Source: Phylloscopus collybita
Lineage: Eukaryota > Chordata > Aves > Passeriformes > Phylloscopidae
DNA length: 64,000 nt
NCBI GenBank assembly: GCA_027886175.1
Contig: JAJNNQ010000026.1
Location: 20,738,001 to 20,802,000 of the forward strand
Direction of reading: 5' to 3'
Numbering within the stretch: the first letter of the stretch is position 1; each line of letters begins with the position of its first letter. The position numbers and the translations under genes were made by a program. The notes beneath the pieces were generated by a model. The model saw only the letters and a program-made list of their open reading frames with translations. It did not search any database and was not told the origin of the DNA. Positions 24,131 to 34,800 of the stretch are shown piece after piece.

Positions 24131-27100
24131 GCACTACCAAGTGCTGGCACAAGCCAGAGTATCACCTGCAGCTGTTGCTTTTTTCAGATGTAGCAGGTGA
24201 AGCACAAACCCTGTCATTTCTCTAGATTCAGCAGAATATCTATATGTGCAATTTGTCAGTATGTTTATAGCAAAAAGGCTAAGAGCAGAAAATTTTTTCT
24301 AGGGATGGTAAAACCTGCTTTAAAAGAAATGAGGGGCTTTAAAAGCTTATACAAATCTTGAAAAACACAAAAGGGCTGGACTGAACATTGCCATTTCAGT
24401 CAAATTTAGGACCTCCACCTACTTAAAGAGGAACACATTTAGGTCAGTGTCTTGTGCTTGGCAAAGTCGTCTCCCTAATCTTCGGAGCACTTCTGACTGT
24501 GATATAGGTGTAGGGGGAGGGCAGTGCTTCCAGGCTGAGACTTGTAGCTAAATTGTCATACCCAGTTAATCTGTTGATTACCACTGAAGTGGTGTAGATG
24601 GATAGCGCTGAATTCTGAAACCTGCTACTCACTGTACACTTGTGTGCAGTTATTCATTTGGAAGCATTCAGCCAAGGTATCCAAAACCTTCTGGCTTTTA
24701 AACCATTTGCCCAAACCACAGCAGCAAATTCTAGTTGGCCTGGGTTGATCTTGCTTTGTTTGTGTGTTTCAGCAAGATTCAGAGAGGTTGTGTCATTTGA
24801 TCTATATGCAGTTTCTTGCATTTGTCAAGTAAGTGGAGCAGAAATACGGTTTCCTCCTTTCTCCACCCCTTCTTTCATTTAATGAAAGGGGAAATGTTGA
24901 AGCTACTGGAAACCTTGATGTGACATTTCTAAATGCAATAATGCTGTCTTTTAGATTTGGGTCCTGTAAGCAAGTTGCAAACATCAGGAGCTCCTGTACT
25001 GCTGGTCTTCAGAGCTGTTTTTTTTATAAAGCTGATAAGGAATAAGTGATCAAACTAATATATATTTTAAAATAGATAATGAGAAGTGTTTTTTTGGCAG
25101 ATTATATTAGTGGTATAGTTGTTGGTAAATGTCTCCATTACTATAAAGGATCCTGATTTTGAGTCTGCTGACAGAGGACTTGGTATAATGGGAGATGGCA
25201 TTGCAATTTAAGATCTCTTTAACCAGTATCTTGAGAGCAGAGGCTCCAAGACGACTGTAGCTGGTGCAGCTGTGATTGCGGTGTGAACGTGGGCGTCTCG
25301 TAAGTGAGATGAGTCTCCTGGGAATTAACGTTGGCGCTCTGTCTTCCATGAAAGCCCCATGTGCTCACCCACGTTGATATGTACGGCTGTCGCCTACCTG
25401 CTAATGAACAAGGAAACAAAAATGTTCTGCAAGGAAGTCTTCCCTTGGCGTTCTTTCCCCAAGTATTTCTTCTTCTATGTGCTCAACAGGTGCTGAAATG
25501 GAAGACAAGAGAGTTACAGAAGTGGAGGAGTTTAACTAAGGCGAAGGTGGCCCTGTGTGCTCCCTGGGGTTCCCACGTATCTCAAAGTTCTTGCTTTTGG
25601 GAACAGGGATTGGAGCTCATTCCTCTTTGAGCTGATGCTTCGGTTTTTACACTTAATAAAATCAGAAGCTGAGAACAAACCCAATCTTGATGGGTTTGAT
25701 GGCAGCTCAGCTTATCTACAGATAGTATTAAAACATGCTCCATCAAAGAGGTGTAATTATCAGGATGTAGAAAGAAAATTGCAGCACAGCCATGCACAGA
25801 ATTGTTGTCTAGCCATTAGGAGGCCAGGCAAAAAAATCGGGTATCACATAATTGAAATTCACAATCTAAGCAAACGAGGCAATATTGTTATTACTTGGGC
25901 AACAGAAACTAGCTGTCCTCTTGGGAATCTGAAATAGTCATTTCAGTCTTCCTTCAAATTTCTCTTTGCTTCTTCTGAGACCTACTAGCTACAGATTTTT
26001 CAGACACCTGCCTTTGGCTTGTAAAAAAACTACACTGCAAGTTCTTTCCTGGACACTTGGTGTAGGGAATTAGTGCAGACATGTACTGGCCATGGCCTAT
26101 ATCCTCCTGCTGATCACACTTTCTCAGCAGGAGGTAGCTCCACAATGTGGTGGCCCAGACTGTCTAGGGTGTCTAGGAGTGTCACTTCTGTCATTTTAAA
26201 GTCTGGATCTGAACAAGTGGATTCCAGCCTCTCTCTGTTTCAGAAACACAGGTAATTTTTTTATGCTCTGTACTTTCAAAAAAAGGTGTATTTTCTAGGG
26301 AGAAATCATGTACCAGATAACCATAAATGGCAAAAATTGCGTAACTTTTCTCAAAGTTATACATTAAAACAGTACTTCAGCCGCCAAATTTTAATTAAAC
26401 TCACCTTATAGACACTAATTGTAGTATATACAGCTTTTTTGTGTGTATAAGCTGAGACACAAAGTAGCTGCTTGGGGTTATACAAGAAAGTTTTAACACA
26501 GCCCAGGTCCCTTGTTGTTTGCTTTCCATAGCTGTTTGTTTATTACAGTGTGTTAACATGAAGAGGTGAAATGCAGATGGTTTGTCTTTTTTAAAGCAAG
26601 CTATATATTGGTTACACTTGCTCATACTGTATTTATACTCCTTGAAAGCTTGTTTTCTGCAGATATCATTAAGACATCTCTGGTTTTTATGTTCTTCTGA
26701 ACATAAAACACCTTCCTTGTCTTCCCTGTTTCTGTCTTCCATTGTGATTAAAAGACTTATGCCACTCATTTCCCAGTATCTCGGAAATAGCATTATTTTG
26801 GTCTCATTTTTTAACCAGAAAACTCTCTTTTATCCCAAACCATAGTTTTTTGTTCTTCCCTCTCCCGACCCTATTTCCCATCCCATTTCACTGATGCCAA
26901 AGATGACACCCTCAGTGCAGGTGACCTCCGTGCACTGACCTAATCCATTGTCCATCCTGTAGATTTCCAGAGCATCCTGATTTGGCTTCTTCATCTCTCC
27001 ACTACAGTTTTGCTGTGGAAAAGTGATTTAGCAAGTCCCAGGTACTGCCCCCCTGGGTTACATTTCCTTCCTTCTTGTGGTGTGGTGTGGTGTGTGTCTC

Positions 27101-28195
27101 CCTGAAAGACTGGGCTTCTTGCAAGGATGAGCAACGGTTCTTTTCAACACTGCTGGCCCATCTTGGCTCTCCCTCAAACCTGGCTTTTGAATATTAATAT
27201 TTCAGGTCTGTGCCTTCATCGTTCAAGTGCAAAGTCTGCTCTTTCCTTACAGTCTACCCATTGTCAGGTCCAAAATTACTGTATCACATGGGGCCCAAGT
27301 GTAGCTAACATCTCTCACGTGAGGTAGTAAAAATTGTTGGCAAAAGGGACCCTTCTTTTAATTCTCCATCTGCTGAACCAAATAGCACCGTAAGTGTAGA
27401 AGAGTATGAGCTAGTTCAGTAGCCAAAAAAAAAATTTTATGAATTTTTTCTCTGGTAGGTGTTAAGTTTCTGTGTTTCACCATATTTAGGGAACAGTTCC
27501 TAATGTGAACCTGCATAAGGTTCAGGTGGTGATGACTACTAACAGTGTGCTGGGGGTGAGGGAGGCAGGCAATGCAAAATGTCGTACAGAAAAAGGTATG
27601 AACAGTTCACATCAGCTCTGGAGACAGAGCACAGCCATTTCTGAGATGGAAATGTGGTTTCTTTTTTAAGGCAGGTATTGAAATGGCTGCTGTTACTGTA
27701 AAATGTGAGTACCCAGAATCTTTTCATCTTGCAGCATCCTTATCAAGTAGTAGGTGACAGGAAAACTGCTGCGCTCCTTTAGCAGCTGGCAGTGCATGGC
27801 TACCACTTGAACCCAGAGGCCAAATCAAAGCTTCAACTGACCTTGCTGAGGGCAAGGTTGCAGAGTGTCATAGCGCAAACCAAATTGGTCAAAGATTGTG
27901 GTTGTGATGAAAAGCAGTGATACAGGGCTCTGTGTTTGGGGTTCAGCTACAGGCAAAGAAATCTGTCCTTGGAAAAGAGGCAAATTAGAGGAAGATGGCA
28001 AGGTAGCTGTTCCAGCAAAGCACTTGCCAGGTAAATAGCAGATTCTGTCTTGGGTGAAATGATGTGACCTGCTTTGGTGAAAGCCGTGAGCCAGGCAAAC
28101 CTCTCAAGAATTCTTTAGGAAAAGGTTTGGAAAAAAACTAACCACAGAAAGTAGGTTTCTGGAACAGTGAAATAAAGGCTGCAACAACAAAAGAG
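24131..28195. other. Non-coding sequence, nothing recognised
   Basis: Only chance frames (130 codons or fewer) and a short (GTGGT)n-like run near 27076-27098. From about 27840 the plus strand becomes A-rich, which may mark the unrecognisable 5' part of the LINE relic that follows. Confidence 0.5.
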
Positions 28196-28524
28196 ATGCA
28201 GGTGAAGGAGATGGAGGAATAAAGTAAAATCCTTTGAGTAAGCAAACTGTCTGTGACCAGGAATTGATGAAGAGCAATCTTAAGAATGAAAACAAAGCTA
28301 TAATATATTCATGAAGCACGATGATGATAACTCGGAGGGAGTAGCATTAATTATGACTTCCAAGGCAGAAAAATAGCTTGTAGACTGGGAACCAATTAGT
28401 GGTCGATTGCTCTGAACTAGATTTCAAACACAGTACATGAAATGACAATTACACAGTATTACCAACAGACAACTACTGTGATAAGAGCTGTCAGCAGATT
28501 TGGACCAAATTCCTTAGCTGACAT
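28196..28524 (+). pseudogene. LINE endonuclease domain remnant
   Basis: Around 28199 the frame reads QVKEMEE followed shortly by ILxVS, matching the start of such endonucleases (a KEM-RY then ILG-SE pattern). From 28320 it reads DDDNSEGVALIM, then SKAEK, a stop, and LVDWEPISGRLL. This corresponds to the EGVA-M-S-A and EWEP-N-RI stretch of the exonuclease/endonuclease/phosphatase fold. A one-base shift near 28445 continues into TITQYYQQT, the counterpart of the IIQCYAPTN motif, with the catalytic-region C-A-P eroded to Y-Q-Q. The two stop codons at about 28374 and 28404 and the frameshift make it non-functional. Confidence 0.75.
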
Positions 28525-29215
28525 CTGCTTACTAAAAGGGAGAATTTTCTTGGGGTTAGGGCCAGTGACACAACAGAGGAATCAATGGCCAAATGTCATC
28601 CTCTGTCTCCAAAGCAGTAATGTGGGGCCTGGCAGAATTCCGCCTGCTCTCTGGGCTCTTGGTGATGCCTGGACATAGTGTAAAGGTGTCACCACAGCAG
28701 CTGGTGGAATTGTTGTGGTCTGAGTCTATTGGAGACACAGTATTTATCTTCAGCACATTTTAGCGTGCAATAGAAGTGATATTTTTGTGACAATACAAAA
28801 AAAAAAAGTGCAGGAGAATTAGTAAAAAGAATTAGTAAATTAGTTTTACTACATATGTTGCTAAAAATGTAACTGCTTTTCACCTGGGCAATCCCAGATA
28901 GTGGGCTTTCCAAGGATGGAAGTAACCAAAACCAACATTGGACATTTGAATGCATCCAGCAAAATCAGCAGGAAAATCAGTTTCAGAACAAGAATAGAGG
29001 CCCCAATAGAAAAAAAAGAAGATAGCCTTGTCCAAGAAGCTGATGAAGTTCCTGAAAATGCTATTCCCTTTACTTAACAGGCCAGGTTCTACCAGCCAAT
29101 AGGCCTGTCTGGGGTTAGCAAGTGACAGCTATTTAGTGACAGGAGAAAGATGATGATGGTGGGAGAAGCACTGTGATTTTGCCAAAGGAACTGAAAATTC
29201 CAAAGCAGAGATGCT
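28525..29215 (+). other. Middle of the LINE relic, unaligned
   Basis: This part lies between the endonuclease and RT fragments but could not be matched by eye to a LINE domain. An A10 run with 9 further A-rich bases (around 28796-28808) and near-repeats of AGAATTAGTAAA at 28816-28840 suggest small duplications or a secondary insertion. The length is roughly what the linker of such an element would need, so simple decay is also possible. Confidence 0.45.
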
Positions 29216-30110
29216 ACAAAGTAGATAGCACAAAGGCAGATGTGCAAAGCTATCTAAAACCAGAATTTGGAGTAGCTGGAGATAGAGACCATTCCTGAAA
29301 AATGATTGAATGAGTAGTTGCTGAGTTCTTCAAGAAATACTGGAATATTAAAAAATTAACGTAATCCAACTGATATGAAGAAATTGAATTTCAGATAAAG
29401 TATTTCAGAAAGGTGATGCAAGCGATTGCAAAAGTTGAAGAGAAGTTCTGTTCCTTTCACTGGTACAAGCATCAAAAATGAAAAAAAAAACCAAACCAAA
29501 ATGAAAAACGGAGATTCTAATTTTTTTCTCTTACAGCTTCAGCTCAGACATTTCAATTCAGGAGATAAAGCAATAGCCAGATTTTTGGATGGTCTCTGCT
29601 ATCCAGGTTTTGGATAGCCTCCTGCTCTGTGGCTTGAGGCAGATCACCTGCCAGTTCAATGCAGTTGTTTGTTTGGAGCTTTTGGTGAGAATATGTTTAT
29701 TACCTTTATCAGGAGATGATTCTTTTAAAGTATGTATTTATAATGGCTGCAAAGTCACTGACAAGCTCCAGCCATTGAAGCAAGTAGAAGCTGTGTGAAT
29801 GGTTCATCACAGCTAATGCTGGTGTAAAACCAGCATGCATTCTGTCACCACTTTAAGGTTGCTGTTGAGTGGACAGAGACATGGCCAAGTCTCCTAAGAA
29901 AAAGTACAGCTGGATGTAGTGTAGTGAGCTGCTACATTAGTTAGACCCAGCATCCTGAGCCTGGGACTCTTATGTGACAGTTCAAAAAAGTGTAAGAAAA
30001 GACTGTCTGGCATTGCAGGGCTAATAATTATTTAAGGAAACAAATCTAAGAGACCTTTTGCAAATTCCTACTGAAGCATTGTAAAAAAAGGCAAAGGAAT
30101 ACAAGGAATG
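29216..30110 (+). pseudogene. LINE reverse transcriptase domain remnant
   Basis: Fragments follow the usual RT order. VDSTKADVQSYLK (29220-29258) and LEIETIPEK (29275-29301) match the segment before the KKG-----WRGI region. VLDSLLL (about 29608) is a plausible relic of the AFDSV box. SFKVCIYNG (29722-29748) corresponds to the strand after it. AGVKPACILSPL (29818-29853) is the GVKQGC-LSP motif. The catalytic F-ADD box is eroded near 29950-29970. GLLCDSSKKCKKRL then AGLIII and NKSK (about 29969-30041) match LLS then GL-IN--KTK. Several stops and at least two frame changes are present. Confidence 0.8.
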
Positions 30111-30670
30111 AGTCAATTTACATGTCTTGGCAGAGACACATAAACCAGGGGGGAAGTCCAAAAGGAAATGTCACCAACTGGCAAGGCAACAGCTGCGTTT
30201 ACCAACTTAAACAAAATTAGTCATTGAAAATACAAATGTAAAGACCAAACTAGGAGTCTTCCACTCAGATGTTATTTCCATCTTAACATGTGGATGTGAG
30301 TATTGGAAAGTCACCAGAGGCAAAGACATCTCATGCCTCCAGAGGCAAATACCTGGGGAAAATACTAGGTAACAGATGGAGTGAATGTGTCACAAATGCA
30401 AAGATCTGTCACTTCCTCACCAGTGTGTCCCCAAAGTTCTCCAGGGTAAGCAATGGAAACATTGGGTCGTGTGCAGTGAGTGGAGCCAGCAATCCTGCCT
30501 GAGCAGATGGGCTCTCAAGCAGCTGGAGGAACATGCAAATGGTCAGACCAGATATTGCTTGGAGTGTGAACATTTACTGGCACTCAGTGATACAGAAAAA
30601 CTGCAGAGAATGGCTAAAGATTGGCACAGACTTTGGAGCCACATTGGCTCCCAGAGCAACATCTGCAGGT
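30111..30670 (+). pseudogene. LINE C-terminal region remnant (YG-ETW type)
   Basis: FTCLGRD (30117) stands for FTYLGS, TGKATAAFTNLNKIS (30177-30221) for IGKARAAF--L--IW, and after a +1 shift KTKLGVFHSDVISILTCGCEYWKVT (30241-30315) for the KTKLRIF-S-V-SVLLYG-ETW block. A second shift leads to YLGKILGNRWSECVTNAKI (about 30350-30406), the counterpart of CLRKIL-IRWPD-ISN. A later frame holds ALKQLEE and TEKLQRMAKDWHRLWSHI (about 30588-30645), matching the final AL-W-PEG and E--A-DR-RWR stretches. The string of same-order matches over 530 bases makes chance unlikely. Confidence 0.85.
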
Positions 30671-31752
30671 GCAAGAAGGCTTTGGGGGAAAAAGTTACTC
30701 TTGGTACCCTCAGGGGAGTGATGGGGGGAGGGAGTGTTTCATGGGATTTTCTCCTTTAAAGATCTGGACTATTTAAAGTCAGGTTACTGAGAGCTTCCCA
30801 GAGCTTCCCAGTGACGGCATTCCTGGCTCAGGCTGCGGAGGGCTGCATTGCATGGACAAGCCAAGAAATCTGTCATCTCTGGTCTAGTGTGCTTTTGCTG
30901 TCTGACCTCAAGAAATCACGCGACCTCACCAGTTCTCCAGAGCTCTCTGACCACAAGACTGTAAGATTTTAATTAGAAGCAGTGGACAGTACACTACTTT
31001 TTCTAGTTTCACAAGCTGTCCTGAGGGGCTAGTAGGTGAAGTAAGTTTCTGTGGAAATGGAAAAACCCCATGTGTTTCACACACTGCACTGATGATAAAG
31101 AAGTTGCTTGTAGCTTTATTTATAAATGGCCTAACATGATGTAAGTGTAGCTACAAATTGTCTTCAGAGGTGAAAGGTAGCCCTTACCTTTGTACTGTAT
31201 GTACTAAGTGCTTGTATGTTATACTTAATACAGTTTTGTGAGTTTAGTTCAGCTGGTGTTTTAGATGATGGCAGTTACTAGAGTAAAAAAAAAAAGTTTA
31301 GGTTGCACAATTTTAGTCCAGTTTGTAGAACATAGGGACAAAAATAACATCCCATGCTGGTTTTTAATCAATAGTAGAAATAGATTCTTCAGTTATTTGT
31401 TCTTTATAATTCTGGTTCCTGTATGCAAACCCTGCTTTCTTAAGAGAAAAATTACCAGACCCTATTCATTCCTCTTGCTTTTATCACTGCATATTAGCAC
31501 CCTGTGTGTCAGGGTTAAAGCAGTTTGCACCCCTCTTGCCAGGCAGTTGTGCTGCCTCACTTCTGCTGCTTCTCTTTTGACATCTGCACTGGGGAGCAAC
31601 CATCAAATGATTATTCCTAGTGGTCATGTCACCTGCCTATTAGATAAGAAGCTGATCCTTCAGAGAATTAAAAATTCAAGGCAGTAAAGACTTACTCTAT
31701 CATGTCCTCATGCTTTTCCAGCCAAACTCTTACTATTTCTCATTCAACTTAC
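30671..31752. other. Non-coding, possible LINE 3' UTR then unassigned
   Basis: No terminal repeat, poly(A) or microsatellite tail is visible that would fix the end of the LINE. A 10-base tandem repeat (GAGCTTCCCA twice) occurs at 30791-30810. The remaining sequence shows nothing recognisable. Confidence 0.4.
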
Positions 31753-31827
31753 CTTTGAAACGTAGGCAAGAAGATCCCAGCTCTCTCGGTAGGGAGGCTG
31801 TTCTAGCACCCAAACCAAAGCTTTCTG
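31753..31827 (-). other. Candidate internal exon (75 bp) on the minus strand, unidentified
   Basis: Read on the minus strand, a consensus AAG|GTAAGTTG donor lies at 31752/31753 and a CAAACACAG acceptor ends at 31828. The 75 bases between them form an open frame of 25 codons, QKALVWVLEQPPYRESW then DLLAYVSK. The frame stays open about 45 bases further upstream, past the supposed acceptor. The acceptor has only a modest pyrimidine tract. I do not recognise the peptide, and an isolated block like this can easily arise by chance. Confidence 0.12.
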
Positions 31828-34800
31828 CTGTGTTTGGAGTGAGAATCCTAATGTCTTTCTTCCAGATTTAAGCTTGCTTTTTTACCTGCACATGCCTCAA
31901 AGGCATTTATTACCATTTACCATAACTGGGTGGTATCTAGCCAGGTTTAGCCCTTTTGATTCTTCTCCTACAGGCTTGTAGAATAGCTGTGGCTCCTGAG
32001 CACTACAAATCTGGGACCAAGCATCTCTTTTGAGGGTTTGCTTTCAGCCTGCCCTGTTTCATGCAGCTGGCCCCCTTTGCAACAGCAGGGTGAGGCATGG
32101 CATAGGTGCAGACACACCTGCACACTTCACATGATACCATCTTTTTGTGTCTGTAGCCAGGTGACGAAACACAAAGTCACCTATTTGCCAGGGAGAGCAT
32201 TTTGCCTTTGAGAACTGGCAGGCAACACAAGCAGCTCAGTAAAGATGCCCACAGTGGTTTCCTGAGCTGGTGGTGTGAGTTATGCTGCCAGAGATCATCC
32301 CTCTCCAGAGATGCGCAGAAAGCAGGGTATGTCCTTGGGAGTATGATCAAGGATCCCCTTTCCAACCACAGTGAAAGGCAGTCTATCTAAAATGATTCTG
32401 CTCCTTTTTGAAAACAGTCTGCTAAGTGAGGCTGCAGACAGTAAGGGCAGCCACTCTCCACACCAAGGAGCTCATCTGGATTGCATTTAAGAGGGAGTTT
32501 CAGATGAGTAAAACCTAAATGAACAGAGGACTTGCTGTATTTGAAATTCTGACATCAGCAGACATCAGAATATAGACTGGCAGCAAACCCTGTAGGTAGG
32601 TTGGGATGCAGCAGATGCCTGTTGCCAGAGCTTGGGCCTTGCTGTGGGAGGAGATCTAATTGCCCAAGGGCTTCTTTGGCCAGTGCTCTGTGAAACCCCA
32701 GGAGCATCTGGCAAGGCTGCTTGATGGTTTCTGCAGGGAGCTTCACTTGCAGGATCTCAGCTGCCATCCCTACTAAAGTAGTTGCCAGCCTTGTTGGGAC
32801 TGCTCCCCTTCGCCCGTGACCCAGTGTGGATGTGAGCAGCACTGCCTGCCTGGGCTGGGCTGGATCAAGTCATTTGGGCCCCTCGCATAAGTGGTTGCAG
32901 ATACATCCCCAGAACAAAGTCATTATACAAATTGATTGTGGCAGCAGGGATGGAGTTCAGGAGGAATTAGCCTTTGGGGTATTTTATCAAATTTTTGAAG
33001 CATGAATTGTTGGTAAACCAGAGCTAACATTGATAATCTGCAGCAAGAAGCAATATAAAGCAGTTGCAGCCCCGCTGCTGGTGCCTGGCATTATATTTCT
33101 CTTGCCTGTTCTCTACAGACTGGCTTTTGCTGTCACCATCCTTCCCAGGGGCTTGGGGTGCACTGAGGACCCCAGTCCAGCTGGAGATGGCAAAGCAGCT
33201 GAAACACTGCTGTGAGTGACCTTTGCCCAGGAGACCAGACCCAGCTCTCTTGCTGCCCCTTTCAGCTGGTGTTTGTCCGTGTGCAGGTGGCCACAGTGGA
33301 GCTCTTAGTGCCTTCCCTAGGCAGAGGGAGGTTCATTCACTGCCTCGAAGGTGGGTACCTGCAGTGGTGTGACATGTGCCGTAGAAGGGACTGTCACTTT
33401 GCATCCACAGTAACGGGAATCTGGAGAGCTGACTGTCACAGTTGCAGGTTTCTACCTTGCATCTGAATCAGATGGAATTAGTCCTTTTGCAAACGGCTGG
33501 AGTGAGTGGGCCAGAATTAGCCAGATAGTAGACAGCTGATTAGACAATATTTTACTTTGTAAGGTGTCCTCTGTATGTGAATGTAGCAGTCAGCAGAGCT
33601 GGAGAGATGGGTGTGAAAGGCACGGTAAAACTGAGATTCTTGTCTCTTTAAATCATGATGCTTGATAATAGTGTTTATTAACTGACAGAAGCTTAAGTAT
33701 CTGTGTTGCTCTTGCACATTTTGACAAGAGAAAAGTGTTGTATAAATTAATGGGGATGTTCTCTAAAATACATTCATTTCTGCAAGAGTATCATAGGTAG
33801 CCTTCTGTTCGCACCTATCCACTTCAGGATTGCCTCAGTAATACCTGGATCTTCAGTTTGAACTTCTCAATTGAAGAAAGTTTTTGTAAGCCTTGAGCCA
33901 TAGGTTTTATCTTCTTCTGCAAAATGCTATGAAAATATTTTAAACCAAAATGTAGCTTGTCGTGCCCCAGCTTGATTTTCATGCATTGGTTAACTTACTT
34001 CTTGTATTCCTCTTGATGAGGACAGGAGAAAGAGCTTCAAAGGTATTTTCCTTTGTATGAAACTATACCTCTGCTGTGGCTAAGACTGTAAGGACTTCCC
34101 ACTTTCAACTGGTTTCCATGCCCTTTAATCTCTCACAGCTCCACATGTCTTTTTGCATCATTTCAAACCGATTTGATAAAAAATGAAAAGTTTAGCTGGA
34201 AATTACAAGAAGTACTGAAAAGTGTCATACTCCTTGACTGCCTTGCTTGCAGAAGGCAGTGGGTGGGAAGGAATAAAAGAGTACCGTAATTATACAGTCT
34301 CTCTGTTTATTTTCACAGCTGTAGCTTTGCTGAAATGTGCCACAGACATCCTAAATCCACCAAGCAGGGTTCCTGTGTGTTGCCCCTGCCAGTCCTACAG
34401 TCTTGGTACCAGTTGGGGATGCGTGTGTGGCTGAACAATGCAGGAAGACTACAAGAGGTTTATCCCATTAGAAATAAATTACAGTGTAGTGTAGCATGAA
34501 AATGATGTGTCAGTGAATACAGAACACAGGATTACCTTCTGTCTCTTCCCTTTATCATAGATAACAGCAGCAGTATGGGAAGGAGATTTACATTGCGCTT
34601 ATTTGAAGCTGACCAAGCAATTTAGATGAGATGAAATAGGGATTTTATTTCTGGAGAGAAGAATGTGTTCTTGCTAAAATGCCATTAATTGCTTTATTAT
34701 TTAAAGCACAAATTTTATCCAGCAATTTGTTGGTCTCCTTTTTATTTCCAGTGAAAGTAATTCACTGTGGAAAGATTATTCTGTCAAAAAAGGATGATGA

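Larger units (their letters stand above)
28196..30670 (+). mobile_element. Decayed non-CR1 LINE (endonuclease and reverse transcriptase relic)
   Basis: The plus strand carries, in order, fragments of an apurinic-type endonuclease, a reverse transcriptase and the C-terminal segment found in a broad class of non-LTR retrotransposons. Recognisable pieces include EGVALIM followed by DWEPISGRLL (28335-28415), an ETIPEK segment before the RT palm (29284-29301), AGVKPACILSP matching the GVKQGC-ILSP box (29818-29850), FTCLG then TGKATAAFTNLNKI (30117-30218), and KTKLGVF with CGCEYWKVT (30241-30315), equivalent to the YG-ETW motif. Stops and frameshifts interrupt it throughout, so it is dead. CR1 lacks this C-terminal motif, so this is a different clade. 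I cannot assign the clade from memory; RTE-like or L2-like relatives are possible. Both ends are uncertain and the stretch 28525-29215 does not align by eye. Confidence 0.85.

Noticed and set aside
26202..26251. 50-bp open block between TTTTAAAG and CACAG|GTAATT
   Set aside because: The acceptor tract is poor and the peptide unrecognised; similar blocks occur by chance.
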